Of a DNA stretch of 39,391 nucleotides, positions 18,263 to 27,141 are shown piece after piece. A program made the position numbers and the translations under genes. This DNA comes from Bacillota bacterium (GTDB lineage Bacteria > Bacillota > SHA-98 > Ch115): contig DUSO01000084.1 in assembly GCA_012842565.1 (NCBI GenBank), forward strand, positions 1 to 39,391. The letters are read 5' to 3'. Positions within the stretch are counted from its first letter, which is position 1, and each line of letters starts with the position of its first letter. The notes under the pieces are model-generated. The model ran no database searches and was not told the origin of the DNA. It worked only from the letters and a program-made list of their open reading frames with translations.

Positions 18263-19690
18263 ATGTCGCTGCTCAGCAGGCTAGAACATGTCGCTTTTCC
18301 ATCTGCCGGGGAGGGCAATCTTTCGCTTCCGAGGGGAGGCAATGAACTCATAAGGCGCCTTAATATTTCAACGACCGGGCGCCTTCCGATATCCCCCGGG
18401 CAGGACGATCCTTATAGGTCTCTCAAGCAAAAGATCCACAATCGCCTGGTAAAAGAGGTTGACAGGGAACTCATTGAGAAGAGTAACCAACCGGACGAGA
18501 GGGTAAAGCTGCAGGAAAAGGTAGAATCCATAGTTACGGCAGTGCTGAACGAGGAGGAAAAGACCCTCCCGAATTCCAGCCGCCAGCAGATCATATCGGA
18601 GATACTGGATGATGTCACGGGATATGGTCCAATAACGGGGCTTTTACATGATCCCACCGTAACTGAAATCATGGTCAACGGGCCTCATCAGGTATATGTT
18701 GAACGTGACGGGAGGCTCGAGCTGGCTGATGTAACGTTCAGGGACGTTGACCACGTTATGCACGTAATTGAAAGGATCGTCTCGCCGCTTGGCAGGCGGA
18801 TAGATGAGGCGAGCCCTATGGTGGACGCGAGGTTACCGGATGGATCCCGCGTAAATGCTATCATTCCGCCGCTTTCATTGGTCGGGCCCTGCATCACGAT
18901 AAGGAAATTTTCTAAAGACCCGTTTACCATAAGGGACCTAATCGAGTTCGGGACGCTCACAGAGGAGATGGCCCTCTTTTTGGAGGCCTGCGTCAAGGCC
19001 AGGCTCAACATAGTAATCTCCGGCGGCACTGGCAGCGGCAAGACGACCACGCTAAATGTGCTATCGTCTTTCATACCCGAGGATGAGAGGATCATAACGA
19101 TAGAGGATGCAGCCGAGCTTCAACTTAGGCAGCAGCATGTGGTCACGCTCGAGTCGCGCCCGCCAAACATAGAAGGGAAGGGCGCTGTGACGATTAGGGA
19201 CCTTGTCCGGAATGCACTCAGGATGCGACCTGACAGGATAGTGGTCGGGGAGGTAAGGGGAGGCGAGGCACTTGACATGCTCCAGGCCATGAATACCGGG
19301 CATGATGGCTCGCTTACCACCGGGCACGCCAATTCTCCGCGAGACCTCCTGGCTAGGCTCGAGACCATGGTACTGATGGCCGGGATGGATTTGCCTGTGA
19401 GGGCTATCAGGGAGCAGATAGCATCAGCCATAGACCTTATTATCCACCAGTCCCGGCTTCGTGATGGCACCAGGAAAGTGACCCAGGTAACCGAGGTCCA
19501 GGGGATGGAGGGCGATGTGATCGTAACCCAGGATATATTCGTCTTTGAGCAGCTTGGCGTCGATGAAGATGGACATGTGATTGGGAGGTTCCGCGGCACC
19601 GGGATAAGGCCCAAGTTTGCCGATAGGTTCGAGGCTTATGGAGTTCGCCTGCCGGCAGGCATTTATGGTCAACCGGCTCTAAGGGGGTGA
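18263..19690 (+). CDS. cpaF: Tad secretion ATPase CpaF/TadA
   Basis: LNIVISGGTGSGKTTTLNVLSSFIPEDERIITIEDAAEL; GHDGSLTTGHANSPRDLLARLETM. Confidence 0.95.
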   Translation: MSLLSRLEHVAFPSAGEGNLSLPRGGNELIRRLNISTTGRLPISPGQDDPYRSLKQKIHNRLVKEVDRELIEKSNQPDERVKLQEKVESIVTAVLNEEEKTLPNSSRQQIISEILDDVTGYGPITGLLHDPTVTEIMVNGPHQVYVERDGRLELADVTFRDVDHVMHVIERIVSPLGRRIDEASPMVDARLPDGSRVNAIIPPLSLVGPCITIRKFSKDPFTIRDLIEFGTLTEEMALFLEACVKARLNIVISGGTGSGKTTTLNVLSSFIPEDERIITIEDAAELQLRQQHVVTLESRPPNIEGKGAVTIRDLVRNALRMRPDRIVVGEVRGGEALDMLQAMNTGHDGSLTTGHANSPRDLLARLETMVLMAGMDLPVRAIREQIASAIDLIIHQSRLRDGTRKVTQVTEVQGMEGDVIVTQDIFVFEQLGVDEDGHVIGRFRGTGIRPKFADRFEAYGVRLPAGIYGQPALRG

Positions 19691-19694
19691 TTCA

Positions 19695-20654
19695 GTGATA
19701 CCTGGTGTGATAGCGGGCTTAACCTTTCTGGCGACGGTCCTGGCGGTTATAGGGATATGGGGCGGCCCCAGCTATGGCGGGTCCTCAGTGACCGGGAGAC
19801 TGCGCAAGTATGCATACAGCACTGCTCCTTCAAAGGCGGCAGGGGGGCAGACATTGAAGGTGCTCAGGGCGACCCTCAGCAAATTGGGGAAAACGTTTGG
19901 GACTGGAGACTACACGGTAAAGTTCGAGGAGAGGTTAGAGCAGGCTGGTATCCCCCTCAGTGGCTCAGAGTTCATGGTTCTCGATATCCTCGTTGCAGTA
20001 GTATCCCTGGCGCTCATTCTTATGCTTACCGGGAGTCTTCTCCCGAGCGTCCTCATGGCATCTCTCGGCGCTACCATCCCGTGGGTGTATGTCCAGATAC
20101 GCCGGCAGAGGCGGGTTGCGGCGTTTAACCGTCAAATCGCGGATGCCCTGACTACCATATCCAATTCCTTGCGGGCGGGTTACAGTTTCCTTCAGGCCAT
20201 GGATGTGGTATCCCGGGAAATGTCAGCACCGATTTCGGAGGAATTTTCCCGTACCTTGAAGGACATGAGCCTTGGGGCGACAACGGAGGAGGCCCTCACC
20301 AACCTGGCCGGGCGAGTAGGAAGCGACGACCTTGATCTTGCGGTAACAGCGATAATTATACAAAGGCAGGTCGGCGGCAATCTCTCTGAGGTCCTCGACA
20401 ATATTGTTGTTACCATACGAGAGAGGGCCAGGATCAAGGGGGAGATAATGACGCTGACCGCCCAGGGGCGCCTGTCAGGCCTGATAATTGGGCTGTTACC
20501 GCTGGGACTGGCCCTTTTTCTCTCTGCCGTCAATCCACAGTATATCAGGCTCCTTTTCTCCCATCCCTTGGGGAGGCTTATGCTGTTGTATGCGATCTTT
20601 AGCGAGATCATAGGAGTGGTCCTGGTCAGGAAAATTGTGGGAATCGAGGTCTAA
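19695..20654 (+). CDS. tadB: Type II secretion system F family protein TadB
   Basis: T2SSF domain: FNRQIADALTTISNSLRAGYSFLQAMDVVSREMSAPISEEF; position after cpaF. Confidence 0.9.
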   Translation: MIPGVIAGLTFLATVLAVIGIWGGPSYGGSSVTGRLRKYAYSTAPSKAAGGQTLKVLRATLSKLGKTFGTGDYTVKFEERLEQAGIPLSGSEFMVLDILVAVVSLALILMLTGSLLPSVLMASLGATIPWVYVQIRRQRRVAAFNRQIADALTTISNSLRAGYSFLQAMDVVSREMSAPISEEFSRTLKDMSLGATTEEALTNLAGRVGSDDLDLAVTAIIIQRQVGGNLSEVLDNIVVTIRERARIKGEIMTLTAQGRLSGLIIGLLPLGLALFLSAVNPQYIRLLFSHPLGRLMLLYAIFSEIIGVVLVRKIVGIEV

Positions 20655-20669
20655 GAATCGAGGTCTAAC

Positions 20670-21629
20670 ATGAGAATGTCTATATCAGGTATAATTGTTG
20701 TGTCAATCCTTGTATTCATTGTAGTCACATGTCTCATGCTCGGGATTTATTCCTACCTGGAGGCCGGGAGGGACCGGGTGAGGCGCCGGCTGGTAAGGAT
20801 CAGCGGTGAGGGTGAGAGGCCAGGCACCGTGAGGGGATCACGGGTGGAACCCCTTGCCCCTATAACTCAAAGGCTGGTCCTCCCGCCCTTGAGAAAGGCT
20901 GCTGGCATTATAGCGGGCTTTACCCCCCAGCGCATTAGATTATCCCTCGCAAAAAGCTTGGAGTCCTCCGGACGTCCGGGGGATATCGACTTTACGGGAT
21001 ACTTGGTATCCAAGATGCTCGCAGCCATCATATCATTCTCAGTCACGCTTTTCCTTTCTTTTTCTATGCACCTGCCGTCACAGAAGGCGTTCGTAGTATG
21101 GATGTGCGGGCTCATAGCAGGATTTATGATCCCGGATATAGTAATCAGACGGAGGCGGCTGGCCTGGGAAAAGGAGATAAGAAAGGCCCTGCCCGAGATC
21201 CTTGACCTCCTGACAGTCAGCATGGAGGCGGGCCTGGGTTTCGACAGCGCCGTCGCCAAGGTCATTGAGAAGAGGAGTGGCCCGCTGTCCACGGAGTTAG
21301 GGGTGCTGCTCCAGGAGATTCGGGTGGGAAGGCCGAGGCGGGAGGCGCTCCGGGCGCTGGCTGAAAGGACAAGGATCCAGGAGATATCGATACTGGTCGC
21401 CGCCATCATCCAGGCCGAACAGCTCGGCGTAGGAATCGCCAACACTCTGAGGGTCCAGGCGACTCAGCTTCGATTAGCGAGACGGCAGCGGGCCGAAGAA
21501 GCCGCCATGAAGGCACCGGTCAAAATGCTGTTTCCACTGGTCTTCTTTATATTCCCCACGATCTTTATCGTGCTGCTCGGGCCGGCTGCCATCCAGGTGA
21601 TTACAACTTTTGTGATGCTGGGGAAGTAG
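20670..21629 (+). CDS. tadC: Type II secretion system F family protein TadC
   Basis: T2SSF domain: IRKALPEILDLLTVSMEAGLGFDSAVAKVIEK; multiple TM; after tadB. Confidence 0.9.
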   Translation: MRMSISGIIVVSILVFIVVTCLMLGIYSYLEAGRDRVRRRLVRISGEGERPGTVRGSRVEPLAPITQRLVLPPLRKAAGIIAGFTPQRIRLSLAKSLESSGRPGDIDFTGYLVSKMLAAIISFSVTLFLSFSMHLPSQKAFVVWMCGLIAGFMIPDIVIRRRRLAWEKEIRKALPEILDLLTVSMEAGLGFDSAVAKVIEKRSGPLSTELGVLLQEIRVGRPRREALRALAERTRIQEISILVAAIIQAEQLGVGIANTLRVQATQLRLARRQRAEEAAMKAPVKMLFPLVFFIFPTIFIVLLGPAAIQVITTFVMLGK

Positions 21630-21632
21630 AGC

Positions 21633-22082
21633 GTGAAGTCCTATATACTGGCCTCCGGCTGGCGCGATCGAGGTTTGAAAATACGTAGCATGAGAGGGGA
21701 GTTCTTGCCGGAGCAACACATCATCAACAAGACCAAGGGAGTTGCCCTGGCTCACAGGGCCCGCATATCCTGCACCTTTGGAACGCGACTCGTAGGCTTG
21801 CTTGGAAGGAGGTGCCTCGAGAGAGGGGAGGGGATGATCCTCATCCCCTGCTCGAGCATACACACCTTTTTCATGCGGTTCCCCATAGACGTCCTGTTTC
21901 TTGACGGCGAATCCCGCGTGGTATTCCTGGCGAAAGGGTTGAAGCCATTCAGAGTGAGTCCCCTCGTGCTGGGGGCTCGTTGTGCCATTGAATTGCCGGC
22001 AGGGACCATAGAAGAAACCGGGACGGAGAAGGGGGACCTGGTCATTGTTGAGCCGCCCGGGGAATTGCCTCACTTTCCGTAG
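21633..22082 (+). CDS. DUF192 family protein
   Basis: FGTRLVGLLGRRCLERGEGMILIPCSSIHTFFMRFPIDVLFLDGESRVV...CAIELPAGTIEETGTEKGD. Confidence 0.88.
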   Translation: MKSYILASGWRDRGLKIRSMRGEFLPEQHIINKTKGVALAHRARISCTFGTRLVGLLGRRCLERGEGMILIPCSSIHTFFMRFPIDVLFLDGESRVVFLAKGLKPFRVSPLVLGARCAIELPAGTIEETGTEKGDLVIVEPPGELPHFP

Positions 22083-23751
22083 CCGCTCCGACCTCTCCAC
22101 GACCTGTAGCGCCCCCGTTCAGCCCCAGCTCCCTGTGGGCGGCCGCCGTCATCCTCCCCACGATGACCTCGGCGATATTCCCGGAATGATCGGCAATCCT
22201 GACCAAGCTGTTGATCACGTCGAGGTGGATGGAGCTGGTCGCCCGGGACCGCTCGAGGCCCGCCTGGAGGCGCGCTATATGGCTCAACCTCAGGCGCCTT
22301 TCCATCCTGAGGATCTCGGGTATTGTACGGATCACATGTTCAGCGATATTTGAATCCCACTTTGCAAGTGCCTCAATTGACTCGCTGAGCACCTTTTGAA
22401 CCGCCCGATACATGACCGCGATTTCTTCCTGGCCCTCATGGGAGAAAGAGAGGTTGGAGTCCTCCTTCTTTCGTGCAAAGTGACTCAGGTTTACGAGGAT
22501 ATCTCCGATGTGCTCCAGGTCGTTGATGACATAGAGGAGGTTCATGTTGGTCCTTGATTCCTCGTCATCCAGGTCCCCCTTGGAGACATCCACCAGGTAA
22601 CCTGTTATCTCCTTGAAGAGCGTATCCACCACGGTCTCCCTTGCCATTATCTTCCGGGACGCGCCTTCTGGATCCTTCCCAAAGAGTCCTTCGCCGTAGC
22701 CCACCATCTCGAGCACTATCCTGCCTGCCCGGTTTACCTCCTTGGAAGCATTATCGAGGGCGACTAGCGGGGTCTCGATGGCGTGCTTATCCAGGTAGAG
22801 CGGCTTTGATATTATGGAGCTTTCTACAGCCTCCGGGACCAGCCACGTGACCAGTGTTGCCAGCTTGGGGATGAGTGGCAAAGATAGAAGTGTCATGCCT
22901 ACATTGAATATGGTATGGGCATTGGCAATCTGGCGCGGGAGCGTGCTGGCGCTCAGGGCTGCGATACCCGCTACCTCTCTCATAAGTGGAATGAATATGA
23001 CCACGCCAAGGATCTTGGTGATCACGTGGGCAACGCCCACCCGCTTCGCCTCGGTGGTCCCCCCGATTGTGCTGAGGAGAGCCGTGGCGCACGTGCCCAG
23101 GGTCGCTCCCATGATTATGGGAACGGATGTGTTTAGTGAGATGAGGTCTTGACGCCCCAGTGAAAGCACAAGTGCCATAGTGGCATTGCTGCTTTGTGTG
23201 ACGGCGGTGAACATGGCTGCGCCCAGGATTGCCAGGACCGGATGCCGGTCTAAGCCCAGGAGGAAGCCACGGAAGATGCTGCTCGACTGGAGAGGCCTCA
23301 GGGCGGAAGACATTACGCCCATTCCAAAGAATACAAGGCCGAAACCGAGGGCTATCTGCCCCAAAGACCGGTGTCTCCTGCGGGGGCTCGCGGTCATGGC
23401 CATGAACCCCAGGGCCACCAGGAGAAGGGCATAGTCTGTGACGTCGAACGTGATGAGTTGCACCGTGAGAGTAGCCCCCAGGTTGGCCCCCAGGATGATT
23501 CCAATCGTCTGTCTGAGCTGCATCAGGGCGGCATTCGCAAGGCCCACCATCATTGCGGTGGTTGCACTGCTGCTCTGGGTAAGTACTGTGATAATAGAAC
23601 CAAGCAGGAGGCTTACGCCGACATTGCGCGTCATCCTCCGTAGCGCAGCCTTTAGCCCACTTCCTGCAGCCTTTTGCAGGCCTTCACCCGCAAGTCTCAT
23701 TCCCAGGAGGAATATCGCAAGCCCGCCTATTGCACCGAAGAAAGTCCGCAT
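22042..23751 (-). CDS. Na/Pi cotransporter family protein with C-terminal PhoU-like domain
   Basis: GGLAIFLLGMRLAGEGLQKAAGSGLKAALRRMT and two QSSSATT/QSSNATM repeats; PhoU-like helices at the C-terminus. Confidence 0.93.
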   Translation of the reverse strand: MRTFFGAIGGLAIFLLGMRLAGEGLQKAAGSGLKAALRRMTRNVGVSLLLGSIITVLTQSSSATTAMMVGLANAALMQLRQTIGIILGANLGATLTVQLITFDVTDYALLLVALGFMAMTASPRRRHRSLGQIALGFGLVFFGMGVMSSALRPLQSSSIFRGFLLGLDRHPVLAILGAAMFTAVTQSSNATMALVLSLGRQDLISLNTSVPIIMGATLGTCATALLSTIGGTTEAKRVGVAHVITKILGVVIFIPLMREVAGIAALSASTLPRQIANAHTIFNVGMTLLSLPLIPKLATLVTWLVPEAVESSIISKPLYLDKHAIETPLVALDNASKEVNRAGRIVLEMVGYGEGLFGKDPEGASRKIMARETVVDTLFKEITGYLVDVSKGDLDDEESRTNMNLLYVINDLEHIGDILVNLSHFARKKEDSNLSFSHEGQEEIAVMYRAVQKVLSESIEALAKWDSNIAEHVIRTIPEILRMERRLRLSHIARLQAGLERSRATSSIHLDVINSLVRIADHSGNIAEVIVGRMTAAAHRELGLNGGATGRGEVGAATESEAIPRAAQQ

Positions 23752-23788
23752 TTTTGTTGGACGGCTCCTTCCATGCGTCTTTTAGGGT

Positions 23789-23830
23789 AAAAAAAACTAT
23801 CCAATACGTGGCATCCCCCGTACTGGATAG
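23789..23830 (-). terminator. Intrinsic terminator in the minus-strand leader of the Na/Pi symporter gene (candidate attenuator)
   Basis: Minus strand CTATCCAGTACG-loop-CGTATTGGATAG (12 bp, one mismatch) followed by TTTTTTTT, about 38 nt upstream of the gene start. Confidence 0.65.
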
Positions 23831-24001
23831 GACTTGATCATATCTTCTCCCGTCCCACCGACAGGAAAGGAAAACATCATGTTGTTCTATGGGTAGGAAA
23901 GAGACCCCCCTACCGGTTATAATCAATATATATTCGCCATCTGCTTCAAAATCCTCCTTGTCGAAGCGGTATTTTTTGAAACCATTGGATAGGGTAGGAG
24001 G

Positions 24002-24634
24002 GTGAAAATGGTTACAGAACTATTCTCACGACTCAAGCGTCACCCGATAATTGCCGGGATAAAGGACCCGGCGCTGATCGAGAAGGCCTTTGCCAGTGAT
24101 ATCGAGGTCTTATTTGTATTCACCGGAACCATCTTTGACCTGGCGCACCTGGCCAGGCGTGCGAGAGAAGAAGACAAGGTCCTCCTTGCCCATGTCGACC
24201 GCATCGAGGGGATCGGCAAGGATGCTGCCGGGATGAGGTTTCTCGCAGAAGAGATCGGAATTGACGGGGTTGTGACTACCAGGACCTACCTGGTGAAGGC
24301 GGCAAAGCAGGCGGGCATGCTCGCGGTGCAACAACTCTTCTTGGTGGATTCAGAGGCTCTCAAGACCGGGATGAATATAGCGAGGGCGTCGAAGTTCGAT
24401 GCCCTCGAGATACTGCCAGCAGTAACCATACCCGGGGTGATTCACAGGCTGCCGCCGGAGGCCGCCGGGAAGGTAATCGCAGGGGGGCTGGTTGAAACTC
24501 GTGAAACCGTAGAGCAGTTACTCTCCGTGGGGGTTGTCGGCATATCCACGAGCAAGGAGTATTTATGGCCGAAGGCGCCTGGATATGGCAATTCATCCGG
24601 ATATGGCAGCTCATCTCAGCCGCTGAGCAGATGA
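24002..24634 (+). CDS. Glycerol-3-phosphate-responsive antiterminator GlpP-like protein
   Basis: Reads VTELFSRLKRHPIIAGIKDPALIEKAFASDIEVLFVFTGTIFDL...HVDRIEGIGKD...GVVTTRTYLVKAAKQAG...EILPAVTIPGVI. Confidence 0.9.
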   Translation: MKMVTELFSRLKRHPIIAGIKDPALIEKAFASDIEVLFVFTGTIFDLAHLARRAREEDKVLLAHVDRIEGIGKDAAGMRFLAEEIGIDGVVTTRTYLVKAAKQAGMLAVQQLFLVDSEALKTGMNIARASKFDALEILPAVTIPGVIHRLPPEAAGKVIAGGLVETRETVEQLLSVGVVGISTSKEYLWPKAPGYGNSSGYGSSSQPLSR

Positions 24635-25119
24635 CGTTTTACGTGATTGCTCACGCAGGCCCCGGAGACCCATTCTGGGCGGTAGTCCAACGCGGGGTGC
24701 AGGATGCAGGTAAGCTGCTTGGCGTCCGTGCCATTTTCCAGGGGCCCCCTACAGGTAATATACCCGAGCAGGTCAATATGTTCCGCGCTGCCATGGCGGC
24801 GAATGCCACGGGAATTGCTACGACTATCAGCGATCCGCGTGCCTGGGTTGCCCCAATACAGGTAGAGGTCTCGGATGTTGTACAGCAGCTCGCGAGGCCG
24901 TCAGAGGACCTCTTGTCATTATTGAAGGGCGGCCATTACTTTGACATCGTACGACACCTGCTTGCCCGGGAGGTGCGGGATGAGGTGAAACGGCGGATTG
25001 AAGATCTGGCCCCAGGCGGAGGGTTTGTATTTGCCGCTGTTCACAATATCCAGGCAGATGTCCCTCCCGAAAACCTGGAGGCTATGTGGGAGGCGATCGA
25101 AGAATACGGAGAATATTGA
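24631..25119 (+). pseudogene. Chimeric ORF: N-terminal half of a sugar-binding protein joined to the C-terminus of a uroporphyrinogen decarboxylase-like protein
   Basis: MTFYVIAHAGPGDPFWAVVQRGVQDAGKLLGV...EQVNMFRAAMAANATGIATTISDPRAW then VAPIQVEVSD...REVRDEVKRRIEDLAPGGGFVFAAVHNIQADVPPENLEAMWEAIEEYGEY; ATG overlaps the GlpP stop (ATGA). Confidence 0.65.
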
Positions 25120-25433
25120 CCACTACATGGTGAAAAAAGAGGGGAACAGGATGCCCATGGTCAAAGGCACAGACAGGACATCCCATCCCCTTTCGAATCC
25201 CGAACCTCTACGGAACGGGAGGGCGGGGCTTGCGGTAAGAATATGGCGCCTGGCAAGGCCAGGCCCGCCTGTAACCCGAGCAGGACTAGGCCGGCCGCCG
25301 CGCGGGCGACTGGCGTGGTCACCCCGAGGCCAGGAACCGGAATACATGGAACTGGTCTCCGAGGACACATATGACGCTCTGGACGCCACAGTTGACTGAC
25401 GTCGTGTATAATACTACGCCATGCTATGGCCGG

Positions 25434-27089
25434 CTATGTCTCCCCTCCATGCTCTTTGTCTTGCTTCTCCTTCTCCTTCTCCTTCTCCTTCTCCTTCTCC
25501 TTCTCCCTCCCGGCCTCCCTCTCCTGTTTCCCCAGCCCGGCCACACACTCCTTTGCTTTTAAGGAAAATAGCTTTTCCCTCAACTTTTTGGCGCCGGCTA
25601 TGCCGGGCCGGGTCATCTGGTCTGGAGACAGGATCACGTTGAGTTCCTCTTCTGTAAGTATTTTTGTCTCCAGCACCAGGTCCCGGATGGGTTTCCCGGT
25701 CGAGAGGGCTTCCTTGGCTATCTGAGATACAACGTCATACTGGAGGTAGGGGTTAAGCGCCGTCAATATGCCGATGTTGTTCTCCACAACAGCACGGCAG
25801 CGGTCTTCATTCGCCGTTATGCCGGACACGCACTTGTCGGTGAAGGTATTTACGGCGTTTCCGAGGATGTCGATGGACTGCAGGAGGTTGAAGACGAGCA
25901 CGGGCTCAAACACGTTCAGCTCGAGCTGGCCCGCCTGCGCTACCATCGTGACGGTGAGGTCATTGCCGATGATCTGGAACGCGACCTGGTTCACCACTTC
26001 AGGGATTACAGGGTTGACCTTCCCCGGCATTATGGAAGATCCGGGTTGGACCGGCGGGAGATTTATCTCCTTGAGCCCCGCGAAGGGCCCAGAGGCCAGG
26101 AGCCTCATGTCATTCGCGATCTTGGAGAGGGTGACGGCGCACATCTTGAGCGCCGTGGAAACCTCGGTGAAGACGTCCACATTCTGTGTGGCGTCCACCA
26201 GGTTCTCGGCGGCCTCGAGTGGGTAGCCGCATATATCCTCCAGCTCGCGCCTTACGAGGTGTATATACTCAGGGTCGGCGTTCAGCCCGGTCCCCACAGC
26301 CGTGGCCCCCAGGTTTATCACCTCGAGGCCGTGTGAGCTTCGCTCGATCCTCTCGAGGTCTCGCTTGACTGCTTGAGCCCAGGCGCTAAACTCCTGACCG
26401 AGCGTTATCGGCACTGCATCCTGCAAGTGGGTGCGCCCCATCTTGATGACATCTCTGAATTCCTCGGCCTTCTCCCGCAGGGCGTGTACCAGCCTGTTCA
26501 GGGCCTTTATCGTCGGTTCGAGTTGAAAGAGCATGGCGAGGCGCGCGGCCGTCGGGAAAGCATCATTTGTGGACTGGGACATGTTGACGTGGTTTAGCGG
26601 GTGGACGATGTCATAGTCACCCTTTTTGCCGCCGAGGATCTCGATCGCCCTGTTGGCAAGGACCTCGTTGGCGTTCATGTTCATTGATGTCCCGGCCCCA
26701 CCCTGGATCACGTCGACAATGAAGGCGTCATGTAGCTTTCCTGCAATTACCTCGTCTGCAGCGGCTACGATGGCCTCGCCGATGTGCTTTGGAAGGTAAC
26801 AGAGCTTCATGTTTGCGAGTGCGGCGGCCTTCTTTACCATGGCGAAGGCCTTGATAAGCGCAGGGTGCATTTTCAAGCCCGTTATGGGGAAGTTTTCGAA
26901 ACTACGAAGTGTCTGTATACCATAGTAGGCATCGGCCGGGACTTCCTTCTCGCCAAGCAAGTCCCTTTCAATCCTCATCTTAGGCCGTGCGGAAGGAGCT
27001 TCATCTACCGCGGCCTTATCCGTCCCGATAGGGGCAGGGGACAATTGTGCCTCACCCCTCCCAACCTGCTCTCCCGCATTTCTAGCCAT
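25434..27089 (-). CDS. aspA: Aspartate ammonia-lyase (aspartase), with N-terminal extension and C-terminal (EK)n tail
   Basis: MRIERDLLGEKEVPADAYYGIQTLRSFENFPITG; GGAGTSMNMNANEVLANRAIE; GSSIMPGKVNPVIPEVVNQ. Confidence 0.92.
   Translation of the reverse strand: MARNAGEQVGRGEAQLSPAPIGTDKAAVDEAPSARPKMRIERDLLGEKEVPADAYYGIQTLRSFENFPITGLKMHPALIKAFAMVKKAAALANMKLCYLPKHIGEAIVAAADEVIAGKLHDAFIVDVIQGGAGTSMNMNANEVLANRAIEILGGKKGDYDIVHPLNHVNMSQSTNDAFPTAARLAMLFQLEPTIKALNRLVHALREKAEEFRDVIKMGRTHLQDAVPITLGQEFSAWAQAVKRDLERIERSSHGLEVINLGATAVGTGLNADPEYIHLVRRELEDICGYPLEAAENLVDATQNVDVFTEVSTALKMCAVTLSKIANDMRLLASGPFAGLKEINLPPVQPGSSIMPGKVNPVIPEVVNQVAFQIIGNDLTVTMVAQAGQLELNVFEPVLVFNLLQSIDILGNAVNTFTDKCVSGITANEDRCRAVVENNIGILTALNPYLQYDVVSQIAKEALSTGKPIRDLVLETKILTEEELNVILSPDQMTRPGIAGAKKLREKLFSLKAKECVAGLGKQEREAGREKEKEKEKEKEKEKQDKEHGGET
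25465..25506. repeat. Hexanucleotide microsatellite (TTCTCC)x7 inside the aspA 3' end
   Basis: Seven perfect TTCTCC copies on the plus strand, encoding (EK)7 on the minus strand. Confidence 0.95.
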
Positions 27090-27141
27090 GAATAACCTCT
27101 CCTCTTCCCATCTGTAATTCCTGTAGTCGCTTTGCGTCCCT

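Noticed and set aside
25128-25399. Small plus-strand ORF (MVKKEGNRMPMVKGTDR...) between the chimeric ORF and aspA
   Set aside because: Arg/Pro/Gly-rich middle with no recognised family; start context is plausible but evidence is insufficient to call a gene.
25465-25506. Possible CRISPR-like array
   Set aside because: Contiguous hexanucleotide units without spacers; a simple-sequence repeat inside a coding region. No CRISPR array was seen anywhere in the window.
25371-25725. Plus-strand Leu/Pro/Ser/Phe-rich ORFs over the TTCTCC repeat
   Set aside because: Six-frame translations of the microsatellite inside aspA, not independent genes.
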